A stretch of DNA of 64,000 nt. It comes from Prevotella sp. E13-17 (lineage in GTDB: Bacteria > Bacteroidota > Bacteroidia > Bacteroidales > Bacteroidaceae). This document shows positions 8,354-17,527 of this stretch, piece by piece. The position numbers and the translations under genes are program-made. A model generated the notes under the pieces. That model was not told where the DNA came from. It saw only the letters and a program-made list of their open reading frames with translations, and ran no database searches. Location: the NCBI RefSeq assembly GCF_022024035.1, contig NZ_CP091787.1, positions 2,356,001 through 2,420,000 of the forward strand, written 5' to 3'. Within the stretch, counting starts at the first letter, position 1. Every line of letters begins with the position of its first letter.

Positions 8354-8836
8354 TTCAAGGGGAGGGGCTGGGGGTGGGGTCTGTAACTAAACAATAATCC
8401 GCAGATTTCTACGTTATTGCAAAGAAAAGCCCCTATGCACTATCCTACAGCTAAAGCAAACGCTACAGAACAAAAAGAGTATCGCAAGGCTCTTCGCAAC
8501 AACATGACCACAGCAGAAGCTACGCTCTGGCGTGCCCTGAAGGGTCGTGGGGCTGGCGGCATGAAATTTCGTCGTCAGCAAGGTATAGGCCCTTATATTC
8601 TTGATTTCTACTGCCCTGGGCATCGGTTTGGAATAGAACTTGATGGTGCCAGCCATGATTACAAATACGAATACGATGAGCAGCGAACTGAATATCTTCG
8701 CGAGCAGGGTATCCGTGTGCTCCGCTTTAGCAATCAGCAGGTGCTTACATCCATGCAAGGTGTCTTGGCTGAGATTGTGCGCGCTGCCAATGAAGTTACA
8801 GACCCCACCCCCGACCCCTCCCCTTGAAGGGAGGGG
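8346..8836 (+). mobile_element. Putative DUF559 element with 42-bp terminal inverted repeats
   Basis: The left terminus 8346-8387 and the right terminus 8795-8836 are inverted repeats matching at 40 of 42 positions. They begin CCCCTCCCTTCAAGGGGAGG on the outer side and end GGTGGGGTCTGTAAC on the inner side. The only gene between them is the DUF559 nuclease. Direct repeats of ~110 bp overlap both ends. Mobility is inferred from this layout and from gene-less copies of the arms elsewhere in the window (8149-8252, 35648-35751). Confidence 0.6.
8435..8827 (+). CDS. DUF559 (Vsr-like, PD-(D/E)XK fold) endonuclease-domain protein
   Basis: 130 residues from the ATG at 8435; a TTG at 8417 in frame is less likely. 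The sequence has the DUF559 hallmarks: 'LRNNMTTAEATLWRALKGR', 'KFRRQQGIGPYILDFYC', and 'FGIELDGASH', which supply the D...ExD-type acidic site of this nuclease fold, followed by 'GIRVLRFSNQQV'. DUF559 proteins resemble very-short-patch repair endonucleases; a substrate for this group is not established. The last residues (TDPTPDPSP) and the TGA stop are encoded inside the right 42-bp inverted repeat, so the repeat is part of the gene. It is the only gene between those repeats. Confidence 0.85.
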   Translation: MHYPTAKANATEQKEYRKALRNNMTTAEATLWRALKGRGAGGMKFRRQQGIGPYILDFYCPGHRFGIELDGASHDYKYEYDEQRTEYLREQGIRVLRFSNQQVLTSMQGVLAEIVRAANEVTDPTPDPSP

Positions 8837-8938
8837 AGTACCTACAGGGACCTTGGATTATCAACCACGCAGTACGAAAGATTCCTTTTTGGGGATATGT
8901 TCTATAAATTGCATATAGCATCCGCGAACTCACCTCCC
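8829..8938 (+). repeat. Right copy of the ~110-bp direct repeat
   Basis: Partner of 8245-8353. It starts inside the right inverted repeat of the DUF559 element and ends TCCGCGAACTCACCTCCC, where a further half-REP (CCTCCCATATATGGGAGGGG) follows. Confidence 0.85.
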
Positions 8939-8981
8939 ATATATGGGAGGGGAGGGGCTGCGCAAGGTTCAAGCTAAGGAA

Positions 8982-8999
8982 GCTAGTTGTATGAACTAG
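8982..8999 (+). pseudogene. Remnant of the 3' end of a smalltalk gene
   Basis: GCTAGTTGTATGAACTAG encodes A-S-C-M-N-stop, the same five residues that end the intact smalltalk protein at 8134-8151 (one silent change in Asn and a different stop). No start or hydrophobic core precedes it. It looks like the tail of a duplicated or disrupted smalltalk gene left next to its terminator. Confidence 0.6.
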
Positions 9000-9003
9000 A
9001 AAT

Positions 9004-9037
9004 TAGGAGCCACTTCACTATGGGCTCCTATTTTTTT
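9004..9037 (+). terminator. Rho-independent terminator of the HU/smalltalk locus
   Basis: TAGGAGCC (9004-9011) pairs with GGCTCCTA (9023-9030), followed by seven T. It lies directly after the smalltalk remnant. Confidence 0.85.
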
Positions 9038-9046
9038 AGACGAACC

Positions 9047-9078
9047 TTTGGACACTACGATTATTTTATATATCTTTG
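9047..9078 (+). promoter_or_regulatory. Promoter of the GH89 - acetyltransferase operon
   Basis: TTTG at 9047-9050 and TATCTTTG at 9071-9078, 20-bp spacer, both matching the Bacteroidetes consensus; the ATG follows 29 bp later. Confidence 0.8.
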
Positions 9079-9107
9079 CAGACATAAAAAGCAAACGAGA
9101 TAAAACT

Positions 9108-11462
9108 ATGAAGATGCTACTCACTGTGGCAATAATGCAGATTGCAATCATCAAGGCTGTTGCCACGCCCATAGACCAACTGTTGGAGCGCATAGACAAA
9201 GGGGCTTCACAGAAATTCAAAATAGAACTAAGACAGGAGAAGACGACCAAAAATGTGGATGCCGTACAAAAGGACTTCTTCGAACTGGACCAGCAGGGAC
9301 AGCGCGTGGTAGTGAGAGGCAACACGTGGGTCAATATTGCCGTTGGCATCAACTGGTACCTGAAATACTACGCAGGCATACATCTGACGTGGAACCACAT
9401 GAACGCCCAACTGCCCAAAGTGTTACCACGCGTAAAAAAACGTGAGCGTCACGACACGCCCCTAAAGTTGCGCTATGCCTACAACTACTGCACATTTTCT
9501 TATTCGATGGCCTTCTGGGACTGGGAGCGCTGGCAACAGGAGATTGACTGGCTGGCGCTGCACGGTGTTAATATGCCACTGGCTATTGTGGGTGAAGAAT
9601 GCGTGTGGCGCGAGATGCTGCTAAAGTTGGGATACAGCGAGAAGCAGATAGGACAATTCATAGCGGGACCAGCCTTTTTGGCTTGGTGGGAAATGAACAA
9701 CCTGGAGGGATGGGGCGGACCACTCCCACGCTCATGGTATGACCGTCAAGCACGGCTTCAGCGACAGATACTGAAACGTATGAAAGAGCTAGGCATGCAC
9801 CCTGTATTGCCTGGCTATTGCGGCATGATGCCTTCAGACTATACCAACGACAAGAAAATACTATGGAATGGTTTTACGCGTCCATCCAATGTTCCAACCA
9901 CAGATCCACGCTTCGACGAAATCAGCAAGTTATACTACGACGAGCTGACACGGCTCTATGGCAAAGCTGACTTTTACTCGATGGACCCCTTCCACGAGAG
10001 CAGCGACGATGCTTCGATAGACTATGCCGAGGCGGGACGCAAACTAATGGCTGCCATGAAACGGACTAACCCACAGGCCACATGGGTGGTGCAGGGATGG
10101 ACGGAGAATCCTCGTCCCGAGATGCTCGATGCCCTTAAGCCTGGCGACCTGCTTATATTGGACCTATTCTCGGAATGTCGCCCCATGTATGGTGCTCCAT
10201 CAATTTGGCGTCGCAAGGATGGTTACAAACAACACCAATGGTTGTTCTGCTTACTCCAGAACTTTGGCGCCAACGTAGGCTTACACGGTCGCATGGATCA
10301 ACTATTAGACAACTTCTACAGCGTGGACCAGCCCACCATGAAGGGCATTGGTTTCACCATGGAGGGCACAGAGAACAACCCTGTGATGTTTGAACTGATG
10401 AGCGAGCTGCCCTGGCGCCCCCAAAAGTTCGAAAAAGAACAGTGGGTCAAAGGCTATGTGCATGCCAGATATGGCCTTCCAACAACCACCGATGAGAAAG
10501 GAAAGAATGCTGACAACACCTCTCAGTTCTCCGCTCGAGCTTGCTCGCTTTCCTCAGAAAGAACTCTCAGTTCTCAACTAGAACGCTCCTGGCTCCTTCT
10601 TGCCCGCACCATATACAACTGTCCGGCTGGCAACAACCAGCAGGGGCCTCACGAGAGCATTTTCTGCGGACGACCTTCACTGAACAATTTCCAGGCTTCA
10701 TCGTGGTCGAAGATGAAGAACTACTACACGCCCGCCTCTACACTGGAGGCAGCACGACTTTTCCTGGAGGGCGTCACACCGATACTTACGAACAGCGATG
10801 ATAGCAAGGCCATTTCACCGACTGGCTGCGAGCGAGCTGCTTTCGACCTTGTTGACATTACCCGTCAGGCGCTGGCCGATCAGGCTCGCGTACAGTATCA
10901 GCACACCATTGCCGACTATAAGGCCTTCGACATAGACGCATTCCGTCGCGACAGTCAGCGTTTTCTCGACATGCTCCTACTGCAAGACGAACTGTTAGGC
11001 ACTTGTCGCGAATTTCGACTAGGCCACTGGCTGGAAGCTGCCAAACGCTGTGGCACCACCACAGACGAACAACAACTCTACGAATGGAACGCCCGTGTAC
11101 AGATCACCACTTGGGGTAATCGCTACTGCGCCGACACAGGTGGATTGCGCGACTATGCACACAAGGAGTGGCAGGGACTACTAAAGGATTTCTATTATCC
11201 CCGTTGGAAAACTTATTTCGATGCTCTCCTGGCACAAATGGAAGCACAGCTACACCCGCAACCCGAGCTATTAGGAGGTGGACCGAACGCCAACAAGACT
11301 GCTGCCGAACTCTTTGCAATGGCTCTGCCACAAGAGGTAGTCATCGACTGGTATGCCATGGAAGAGCCTTGGACAAAGGCTCATAACATCTACTCGGCAG
11401 AACCTGAGGGTAATGCCCTACAGGTAGCTCAAAAAATCATGAACTTTCTCAATGGAAAATAA
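9108..11462 (+). CDS. GH89 alpha-N-acetylglucosaminidase (NAGLU-like)
   Basis: 784 residues from the ATG at 9108, which gives a signal peptide (MKMLLTVAIMQIAIIKAVA) and fits the promoter; an upstream TTG start would sit inside the promoter. It removes terminal alpha-linked GlcNAc from glycans. NAGLU motifs are clear: 'LRYAYNYCTFSYSMAFWDWE', 'HGVNMPLAIVGEECVW', 'YSMDPFHESSD' with Glu297 as likely acid/base, and 'GFTMEGTENNPVMFELMSE' with Glu419 as likely nucleophile. Near residue 475 a low-complexity stretch encoded by 10521-10575 (two TCTCAGTTCTC copies) may be an insertion. The gene overlaps the downstream acetyltransferase by 11 bp. Confidence 0.95.
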   Translation: MKMLLTVAIMQIAIIKAVATPIDQLLERIDKGASQKFKIELRQEKTTKNVDAVQKDFFELDQQGQRVVVRGNTWVNIAVGINWYLKYYAGIHLTWNHMNAQLPKVLPRVKKRERHDTPLKLRYAYNYCTFSYSMAFWDWERWQQEIDWLALHGVNMPLAIVGEECVWREMLLKLGYSEKQIGQFIAGPAFLAWWEMNNLEGWGGPLPRSWYDRQARLQRQILKRMKELGMHPVLPGYCGMMPSDYTNDKKILWNGFTRPSNVPTTDPRFDEISKLYYDELTRLYGKADFYSMDPFHESSDDASIDYAEAGRKLMAAMKRTNPQATWVVQGWTENPRPEMLDALKPGDLLILDLFSECRPMYGAPSIWRRKDGYKQHQWLFCLLQNFGANVGLHGRMDQLLDNFYSVDQPTMKGIGFTMEGTENNPVMFELMSELPWRPQKFEKEQWVKGYVHARYGLPTTTDEKGKNADNTSQFSARACSLSSERTLSSQLERSWLLLARTIYNCPAGNNQQGPHESIFCGRPSLNNFQASSWSKMKNYYTPASTLEAARLFLEGVTPILTNSDDSKAISPTGCERAAFDLVDITRQALADQARVQYQHTIADYKAFDIDAFRRDSQRFLDMLLLQDELLGTCREFRLGHWLEAAKRCGTTTDEQQLYEWNARVQITTWGNRYCADTGGLRDYAHKEWQGLLKDFYYPRWKTYFDALLAQMEAQLHPQPELLGGGPNANKTAAELFAMALPQEVVIDWYAMEEPWTKAHNIYSAEPEGNALQVAQKIMNFLNGK

Positions 11463-12528
11463 ACAAAGACTGCTATCATTAGACGTCCTACGCGGTATGA
11501 CCGTAGCTGGCATGATATTAGTAAACAATGGCTACGGTGAATCATTCACCATGTTGGGACACTCACGCTGGAACGGACTGACGCCCTGCGACCTCGTGTT
11601 TCCTTTCTTTCTCTTCATTGTGGGCATAGCATGTTATCTTTCGCTGGCCAAAGGCGGATTCACCCCCACTCCACAAACGCTACGACGCATTGCCAAGCGC
11701 ACGATATTACTCTTCGTGATAGGCCTGGCCATCAACTGGTTTCATGATGCCCTGAAAGGTGACCCACTGGGCTTCGACCACCTGCGTCTGTGGGCGGTGA
11801 TGCAACGCATAGCCCTATGTTATGGCGCTGTATCGCTCATTGCGCTATATATGAACCATCGCTACATCGTGCCACTCATCATTGCTTTGCTGAGTGGTTA
11901 TACATTATTATTAATATGGGGCAATGGCTACAGCGAAGACCCCACACAGAACATCCTGGCACGTGCCGACAGAAGCCTGTTTGGCTATGCCCACCTATAC
12001 CACAAGAGCCCTGTTGACCCAGAAGGTCTCTTGGGCACCATCTCAAGCATTGCCCACGTACTGATTGGCTTCTACTGCGGCAAAGCCATCTATATGGCTA
12101 AAAACGTAGAACACAAGGTGATGGGGCTCTTTGTCATTGGCACCGTATGTCTGGTGGCTGGCTACCTGCTGAGCTTTGGACTACCACTGAACAAACGCGT
12201 GTGGAGCCCTTCGTATGTACTTGTTACGTGTGCGCTTGCTGCCCTGCTGCAGGCCCTGTTGATGTGGCTGATTGACATTCGTCAAAAAAACAAATGGACC
12301 AAACCCTTCTGCGTCTTCGGCATGAATGCACTCGCACTCTACATAGTGAGCGAGGTGCTTTCCATCATTTTCGGACAATTTAGTGTTAACGATCTTGTTT
12401 ACTGCACATTACATACTTTCATCATTCCTTTACGATGGGCTTCGCTGGCCTATGCGCTAAGTTTCGTCATGTTGAATTATGCTATTGGTTACGCACTCTA
12501 CAGAAAGCAAATTTATATTAAATTATAA
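11452..12528 (+). CDS. HGSNAT-like heparan-alpha-glucosaminide N-acetyltransferase family membrane protein
   Basis: 358 residues with about ten membrane segments. 'LLSLDVLRGMTVAGMILVNN' and 'TPCDLVFPFFLFIVGIA' are typical of the DUF5009/HGSNAT (YeiB-related) family. In animals HGSNAT carries acetyl groups from acetyl-CoA across a membrane onto terminal alpha-glucosamine. Family members in bacteria are mostly uncharacterised. The start overlaps the GH89 stop by 11 bp, so both are made from one mRNA, and the pair suggests joint handling of alpha-GlcN/alpha-GlcNAc ends. Confidence 0.85.
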   Translation: MENKQRLLSLDVLRGMTVAGMILVNNGYGESFTMLGHSRWNGLTPCDLVFPFFLFIVGIACYLSLAKGGFTPTPQTLRRIAKRTILLFVIGLAINWFHDALKGDPLGFDHLRLWAVMQRIALCYGAVSLIALYMNHRYIVPLIIALLSGYTLLLIWGNGYSEDPTQNILARADRSLFGYAHLYHKSPVDPEGLLGTISSIAHVLIGFYCGKAIYMAKNVEHKVMGLFVIGTVCLVAGYLLSFGLPLNKRVWSPSYVLVTCALAALLQALLMWLIDIRQKNKWTKPFCVFGMNALALYIVSEVLSIIFGQFSVNDLVYCTLHTFIIPLRWASLAYALSFVMLNYAIGYALYRKQIYIKL

Positions 12529-12548
12529 ACAGTATCAGTTTTTTTTCG

Positions 12549-12556
12549 TAACTTTG
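12549..12556 (+). promoter_or_regulatory. -7 promoter box for lysS
   Basis: TAACTTTG, 31 bp before the ATG of lysS. No clear -33 element. Confidence 0.6.
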
Positions 12557-12587
12557 CGGCCAAAAGAATATATTCGAATATAAAGAT

Positions 12588-14375
12588 ATGAACGTACTTG
12601 AACTGAGTGAACAAGAAATTCTACGCCGACAGTCGCTCGACGAACTGCGCAAGATGGGCATTAATCCCTACCCCGCCGCAGAGTATTCTGTAAATGCATG
12701 GAGCACAGATATCATTGAAAACTTCGAGGATCTGCCTGTTATTGGTAAAGACGAAGAGGGCAACGACATACGTGAGACCGCTACCCCCGAAAACAGTCGC
12801 ATGGTGAGCATCGCTGGTCGTATCATGAGTAAGAGCATTATGGGAAAGGCCGCCTTTGCCAAGTTGCAAGACTCAAAAGGACGCATACAGGTGTATGTGC
12901 AGCGCGACTCTATCTGCCCCGATGAGAATAAAGACCTCTACAACATCGTATTCAAGAAGTTGCTGGACCTTGGCGACTTCATTGGTGTAAAGGGCTATGT
13001 GTTCAGAACGAAGACGGGCGAGATTAGCGTTCACGTCATGGAGATGACTGTTTTGAGCAAAAGTCTGAAGCCACTGCCCGTGGTGAAGACCGATGCCGAC
13101 GGCAAAGTGTACGATGCTTTTGACGACCCCGAGCTTCGCTATCGCCAGCGCTATGTTGACCTGATAGTAAATGCGGGCGTGAAAGAAACATTCCTCAAGC
13201 GTGCCACCATCATTCGCACCATGCGTAGCATTCTGGACAACGCTGGCTACACCGAGGTGGACACCCCTATCCTGCAGAACATCGCTGGTGGTGCATCGGC
13301 CCGTCCGTTCATCACACACTTCAATGCCCTGAACCAGGACATGTATATGCGTATTGCCACAGAGCTCTATCTGAAGCGCCTCATTGTGGGTGGTTTCGAG
13401 GGTGTCTATGAGATGGGCAAGAACTTCCGCAACGAGGGTATGGACAAGACCCACAACCCGGAGTTCACCTGCATGGAGCTCTATGTGAGCTACAAAGACC
13501 TGCTGTGGGGTATGACCTTCACAGAGAAGATGCTGGAGGAGATTTGTACAGCCGTAAACGGCAAGCCCGAGGTTGAGATTGACGGTAAGGTGATTTCGTT
13601 CAAGGCTCCCTTCCGCCGTCTGCCTATCCTCGATGCTATCAAGGAGAAGACAGGCTTCGACTGTGACGGCAAGAGCGAGGATGAGATACGCCAATTCTGC
13701 CTCTCAAAGGGTATGGATGTTGACGAGACCATGGGTAAGGGTAAGCTGATTGACGAACTCTTTGGTGAGTTCTGCGAAGGCAGTTTCATTCAGCCCACCT
13801 TCATCACAGACTATCCCGTGGAGATGTCGCCCCTGACCAAGATGCACCGTTCTAAGCCCGGCCTTACCGAGCGTTTCGAGCTGATGGTCAACGGTAAAGA
13901 GTTGGCCAATGCTTACTCTGAGCTGAACGACCCCATTGATCAGGAGGAACGCTTCAAAGAGCAGATGCGACTGGCCGACAAGGGCGATGACGAAGCGATG
14001 ATTATCGACCACGACTTCCTGCGTGCACTTCAGTATGGTATGCCGCCAACTTTTGGTATCGGTATCGGCATCGACCGTCTGGTGATGTTGCTTACTGGCA
14101 AGTTCGCTATCGGAGAGGTGATGCTGTTCCCACAGATGAAACCTGAGAAGAAAGCACCTCAGAGCAGCATCCAGGAGTGGGCCGCAATTGGCGTAGCCGA
14201 GGATTGGGTCTATGTACTGCGTAAGGCTGGTTTCTATTTGATTCAAGATATCAAGAACGAGAAGCCTCAGGGCTTGCAGCAGAAGATTGGCGATATCGTC
14301 AAGAAATACAAGCTCGATCTGCAGAAACCAAGTGTTGACGAGGTAGCTGCTTGGATCGAAAAGGCACAATCCTAA
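12588..14375 (+). CDS. lysS: Lysyl-tRNA synthetase, class II
   Basis: 595 residues. It charges tRNA-Lys. The OB-fold anticodon domain is at about 55-190 ('GRIMSKSIMGKAAFAKLQD'), and the class II catalytic core follows with motif 2 'FRNEGMDKTHNPEF' and motif 3 'GIGIGIDRLVMLLTG'. It is about 90 residues longer than the E. coli enzyme. The extra part is a C-terminal extension after residue ~515 ('EEWAAIGVAEDWVYVLRK'-like region to 'VDEVAAWIEKAQS') of the type seen in other Bacteroidetes LysRS. The gpsA gene follows 22 bp downstream. Confidence 0.97.
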   Translation: MNVLELSEQEILRRQSLDELRKMGINPYPAAEYSVNAWSTDIIENFEDLPVIGKDEEGNDIRETATPENSRMVSIAGRIMSKSIMGKAAFAKLQDSKGRIQVYVQRDSICPDENKDLYNIVFKKLLDLGDFIGVKGYVFRTKTGEISVHVMEMTVLSKSLKPLPVVKTDADGKVYDAFDDPELRYRQRYVDLIVNAGVKETFLKRATIIRTMRSILDNAGYTEVDTPILQNIAGGASARPFITHFNALNQDMYMRIATELYLKRLIVGGFEGVYEMGKNFRNEGMDKTHNPEFTCMELYVSYKDLLWGMTFTEKMLEEICTAVNGKPEVEIDGKVISFKAPFRRLPILDAIKEKTGFDCDGKSEDEIRQFCLSKGMDVDETMGKGKLIDELFGEFCEGSFIQPTFITDYPVEMSPLTKMHRSKPGLTERFELMVNGKELANAYSELNDPIDQEERFKEQMRLADKGDDEAMIIDHDFLRALQYGMPPTFGIGIGIDRLVMLLTGKFAIGEVMLFPQMKPEKKAPQSSIQEWAAIGVAEDWVYVLRKAGFYLIQDIKNEKPQGLQQKIGDIVKKYKLDLQKPSVDEVAAWIEKAQS

Positions 14376-14397
14376 TTGTAAATTAGCAATCAGTCTC

Positions 14398-15393
14398 ATG
14401 TTCGACTGCGGAAAAATAGCAATTATCGGTGGAGGCAGCTGGGCAACAGCGATAGCCAAGATTGTGGTGAGTCATACACACCACATTGGTTGGTATATGC
14501 GTCGTGATGATCAAATAGAAGACTTTAAGCGACTGAACCACAATCCAAGATACCTAACCAGCGTACACTTCAACACCAACGAGATTGAATTCGACAGCGA
14601 TCTGAACAAGATTGTAGAAAAGTACGACACATTGGTCTTTGTGGTACCATCACCCTACCTGAAGAATCACCTGAGAAAGCTGAAGACACGTCTCAAGGAC
14701 AAGTTCATTGTAACAGCCATCAAAGGTATTGTGCCCGACGAGAATCTCATCTGTTCGGAATACTTCCATCAGGTGTTTGATGTGTCGCACGACAACCTGG
14801 CCTGCCTTGGAGGTCCCTCGCACGCCGAAGAGGTGGCACTGGAACGACTGAGTTACCTCACCGTTGGATGCGCAAACCTTGAGAAAGCGCAAGCTTTTGC
14901 CGATGTCCTGACCAGCCAGTTTATCAAGACCAAGACATCGACTGACGTCATCGGCATAGAGTATTCATCGGTACTGAAGAACGTCTATGCTATCGCTGCA
15001 GGCATCTGCAACGGATTGAAGTTTGGAGACAACTTTCAGTCTGTCCTTATGGCCAACTCCGTGCAGGAAATGGCACGTTTCCTTCAGGCCGTACACCCTA
15101 TTGAGCGCAATGTGTGCGACTCAGTCTATTTGGGCGACCTGCTGGTGACAGGCTACTCAAACTTTTCACGTAACCGTGTTTTCGGTACAATGATTGGAAA
15201 AGGTTATTCGGTGAAAAGCGCACAAATGGAGATGGAAATGATTGCCGAGGGCTATTTCGGCACCAAGTGCATGAAGGAAATCAATCGCCACTGGCACGTC
15301 AACATGCCCATTCTCGATGCCGTCTATAACATCCTCTACGAGCGCATCACGCCGCAGGTTGAGATTAAATTGCTGACAGACTCATTTAGATAA
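14398..15393 (+). CDS. gpsA: NAD(P)H-dependent glycerol-3-phosphate dehydrogenase
   Basis: 331 residues. It reduces dihydroxyacetone phosphate to sn-glycerol 3-phosphate, the backbone of phospholipids. The Rossmann loop GGGSWATA is at residues 10-17. 'LGGPSHAEEV' and 'EYSSVLKNVYAIAAGICNGL' carry the substrate site including the catalytic Lys. It sits between lysS and pgi, all on the same strand and probably co-transcribed. Confidence 0.95.
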   Translation: MFDCGKIAIIGGGSWATAIAKIVVSHTHHIGWYMRRDDQIEDFKRLNHNPRYLTSVHFNTNEIEFDSDLNKIVEKYDTLVFVVPSPYLKNHLRKLKTRLKDKFIVTAIKGIVPDENLICSEYFHQVFDVSHDNLACLGGPSHAEEVALERLSYLTVGCANLEKAQAFADVLTSQFIKTKTSTDVIGIEYSSVLKNVYAIAAGICNGLKFGDNFQSVLMANSVQEMARFLQAVHPIERNVCDSVYLGDLLVTGYSNFSRNRVFGTMIGKGYSVKSAQMEMEMIAEGYFGTKCMKEINRHWHVNMPILDAVYNILYERITPQVEIKLLTDSFR

Positions 15394-15432
15394 TAATAGG
15401 TAAACATACAACAACACTTTATATAGTAAGAA

Positions 15433-16788
15433 ATGAAAAGTATTAGTCTTGACATCACAAAGGCTGCTTGCTTCCTCGAAGCAGGCGCAGTGAAGGCTTT
15501 CGAGCCTAAAGTGAAAGCCGCACAAGAGGCTTTAGAGAACGGCACTTGCCCAGGCAACGACTTCCTTGGTTGGCTACACCTGCCCTCTTCTATCACACCC
15601 GCATTCCTCGACGAGATTCAGGCTACAGCCAATGTGCTGCGCGAGAACTGCGAGGCTATCGTCGTAGCTGGTATCGGTGGTTCATATTTGGGCGCACGCG
15701 CCGTCATCGAGTCGCTGAGCAACTCGTTCACCTGGCTCATTCAGGACAAGAAGAACCCCACCATCCTCTTTGCAGGCAACAACATCGGTGAAGACTATCT
15801 GTTCGAATTGACAGAATATCTGAAAGGCAAAAAATTTGGTGTTATCAACATCTCGAAGAGTGGTACCACCACCGAGACAGCTCTGACTTTCCGTCTGCTG
15901 AAGAAGCAGTGCGAGGCTCAGCGTGGTAAGGAAGAGGCAAAGAAGGTGATCGTGGCTGTTACCGACGCTAAGCGCGGTGCTGCACGTACCTGTGCTGATA
16001 AGGAAGGCTACAAGAGCTTCATCATCCCCGACAACGTGGGTGGTCGTTTCTCTGTGCTGACTCCTGTAGGTCTGCTGCCTATTGCTTGTGCTGGTTTCGA
16101 CGTGAAGGCTCTCGTTGCTGGTGCTCAGGATATGGAGAAGGCATGTGGCAAGGATGTTCCCTTCGAGCAGAACCTCGCTGCACAGTATGCTGCCGTACGA
16201 AACGGACTCTATCAGAACGGCAAGAAGATTGAGATCATGGTGAACTATCAGCCTAAGCTGCACTTCTTCTCTGAATGGTGGAAGCAGCTCTATGGCGAGT
16301 CTGAGGGTAAGGACGGCAAGGGCATCTTCCCTGCAAGCGTTGACTTCACCACCGATCTGCACTCTATGGGTCAGTGGATTCAGGAAGGCGAGCGCACCAT
16401 CTTCGAGACAGTTATCTCTGTAGAGGAACCCGAGAAGAAGTTGCTTTTCCCCGAGGATGAAGAGAACCTGGATGGTCTGAACTTCCTGGCCGGCAAGCGT
16501 GTTGACGAGGTCAACAAGATGGCTGAGCTGGGTACACGTCTGGCTCACGTGGATGGCGGTGTGCCCAACATGCGCATCAGCGTTCCACAGCTCAATGAGT
16601 ATTACATCGGTCAGCTCATCTACTTCTTCGAGATTGCTTGCGGCATCAGCGGCAACATCCTTGAAGTAAACCCATTCAACCAGCCCGGTGTAGAGGCTTA
16701 CAAGAAGAACATGTTTGCCCTGCTCGAGAAGCCTGGCTATGAAGCTGAGACAAAGGCTATCAAGGCTCGCCTTGAAAGTGAGAAATAA
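15433..16788 (+). CDS. pgi: Glucose-6-phosphate isomerase
   Basis: 451 residues, the short bacterial form. It interconverts glucose 6-phosphate and fructose 6-phosphate. Family signatures seen: '[11 protein letters not shown]', '[11 protein letters not shown]' (phosphate-binding serines), '[12 protein letters not shown]', and '[16 protein letters not shown]' near the C-terminus with the catalytic Lys. The 5-bp gap to the HAD gene indicates one transcript. Confidence 0.97.
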   Translation: MKSISLDITKAACFLEAGAVKAFEPKVKAAQEALENGTCPGNDFLGWLHLPSSITPAFLDEIQATANVLRENCEAIVVAGIGGSYLGARAVIESLSNSFTWLIQDKKNPTILFAGNNIGEDYLFELTEYLKGKKFGVINISKSGTTTETALTFRLLKKQCEAQRGKEEAKKVIVAVTDAKRGAARTCADKEGYKSFIIPDNVGGRFSVLTPVGLLPIACAGFDVKALVAGAQDMEKACGKDVPFEQNLAAQYAAVRNGLYQNGKKIEIMVNYQPKLHFFSEWWKQLYGESEGKDGKGIFPASVDFTTDLHSMGQWIQEGERTIFETVISVEEPEKKLLFPEDEENLDGLNFLAGKRVDEVNKMAELGTRLAHVDGGVPNMRISVPQLNEYYIGQLIYFFEIACGISGNILEVNPFNQPGVEAYKKNMFALLEKPGYEAETKAIKARLESEK

Positions 16789-16793
16789 AAAAG

Positions 16794-17510
16794 ATGACAG
16801 AACAAGTTATTCAAGGATACTTAGAGAAGCACGGCTTCGGGCTCTTCAGCCCGAAAGCCGTGCTTTTTGATATGGACGGGGTGCTCTACGACTCGATGCC
16901 TAATCATGCAGTTGCATGGCAAGAATCAATGAAGACCTTCGGCATACACATGACAGCCGACGATGCCTACACCACAGAAGGGGCACGAGGCATCGACACC
17001 ATACGCATGATGGTGAAACAACAGCAGGGACGCGACATCTCGCTGGAGGAGGCTCAACGCATGTACGATGAGAAGACTCGTCTTTTTCACCTGATGCCAG
17101 AAGCCAAGATGATGCCAGGCATACAGGATCTGATGCAGAAGATACATGCTGACGGGTTGTCAATCGGCGTGGTGACGGGTAGCGGCCAACGCCCACTCAT
17201 CGAACGACTGTTGCGCGACTTCAAGGAATATCTGGACGAGAGTCGCATTGTCACAGCCTATGATGTGAAACGTGGGAAACCGTATCCAGACCCATATCTG
17301 ATGGGACTTGAGAAAGCCGGCAAGCTGAATCCATGGGAAGCTATTGTCATAGAAAATGCGCCCTTAGGTGTGAAAGCAGGAGTAGCGGCCCGCATATTCA
17401 CCATTGCAGTAAATACGGGGCCGCTAAAAGATGATGTCCTAAAGGACGCAGGAGCTACTCTGGTATTCCCAACGATAGCGTCGTTGGCAGAACACTGGGC
17501 ATTTAAATAA
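16794..17510 (+). CDS. HAD superfamily hydrolase, beta-phosphoglucomutase-like
   Basis: 238 residues. 'LFDMDGVLYDSMP' (Asp26 nucleophile, Asp28) is HAD motif I with a helical cap after it. 'VVTGSGQ' is motif II and 'KPYPDPYLMGLEKAG...VIENAPLGVKAG' covers motifs III and IV. Members act as sugar-phosphate mutases or phosphatases. The position behind pgi suits a sugar-phosphate substrate, but that is inference. Confidence 0.85.
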   Translation: MTEQVIQGYLEKHGFGLFSPKAVLFDMDGVLYDSMPNHAVAWQESMKTFGIHMTADDAYTTEGARGIDTIRMMVKQQQGRDISLEEAQRMYDEKTRLFHLMPEAKMMPGIQDLMQKIHADGLSIGVVTGSGQRPLIERLLRDFKEYLDESRIVTAYDVKRGKPYPDPYLMGLEKAGKLNPWEAIVIENAPLGVKAGVAARIFTIAVNTGPLKDDVLKDAGATLVFPTIASLAEHWAFK

Positions 17511-17527
17511 TACTATAGTCATTGCCC

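Noticed and set aside
12873..13694. 273-codon minus-strand frame
   Set aside because: Antisense shadow of lysS; rich in Leu/His/Val as expected from the reverse of a biased coding sequence.
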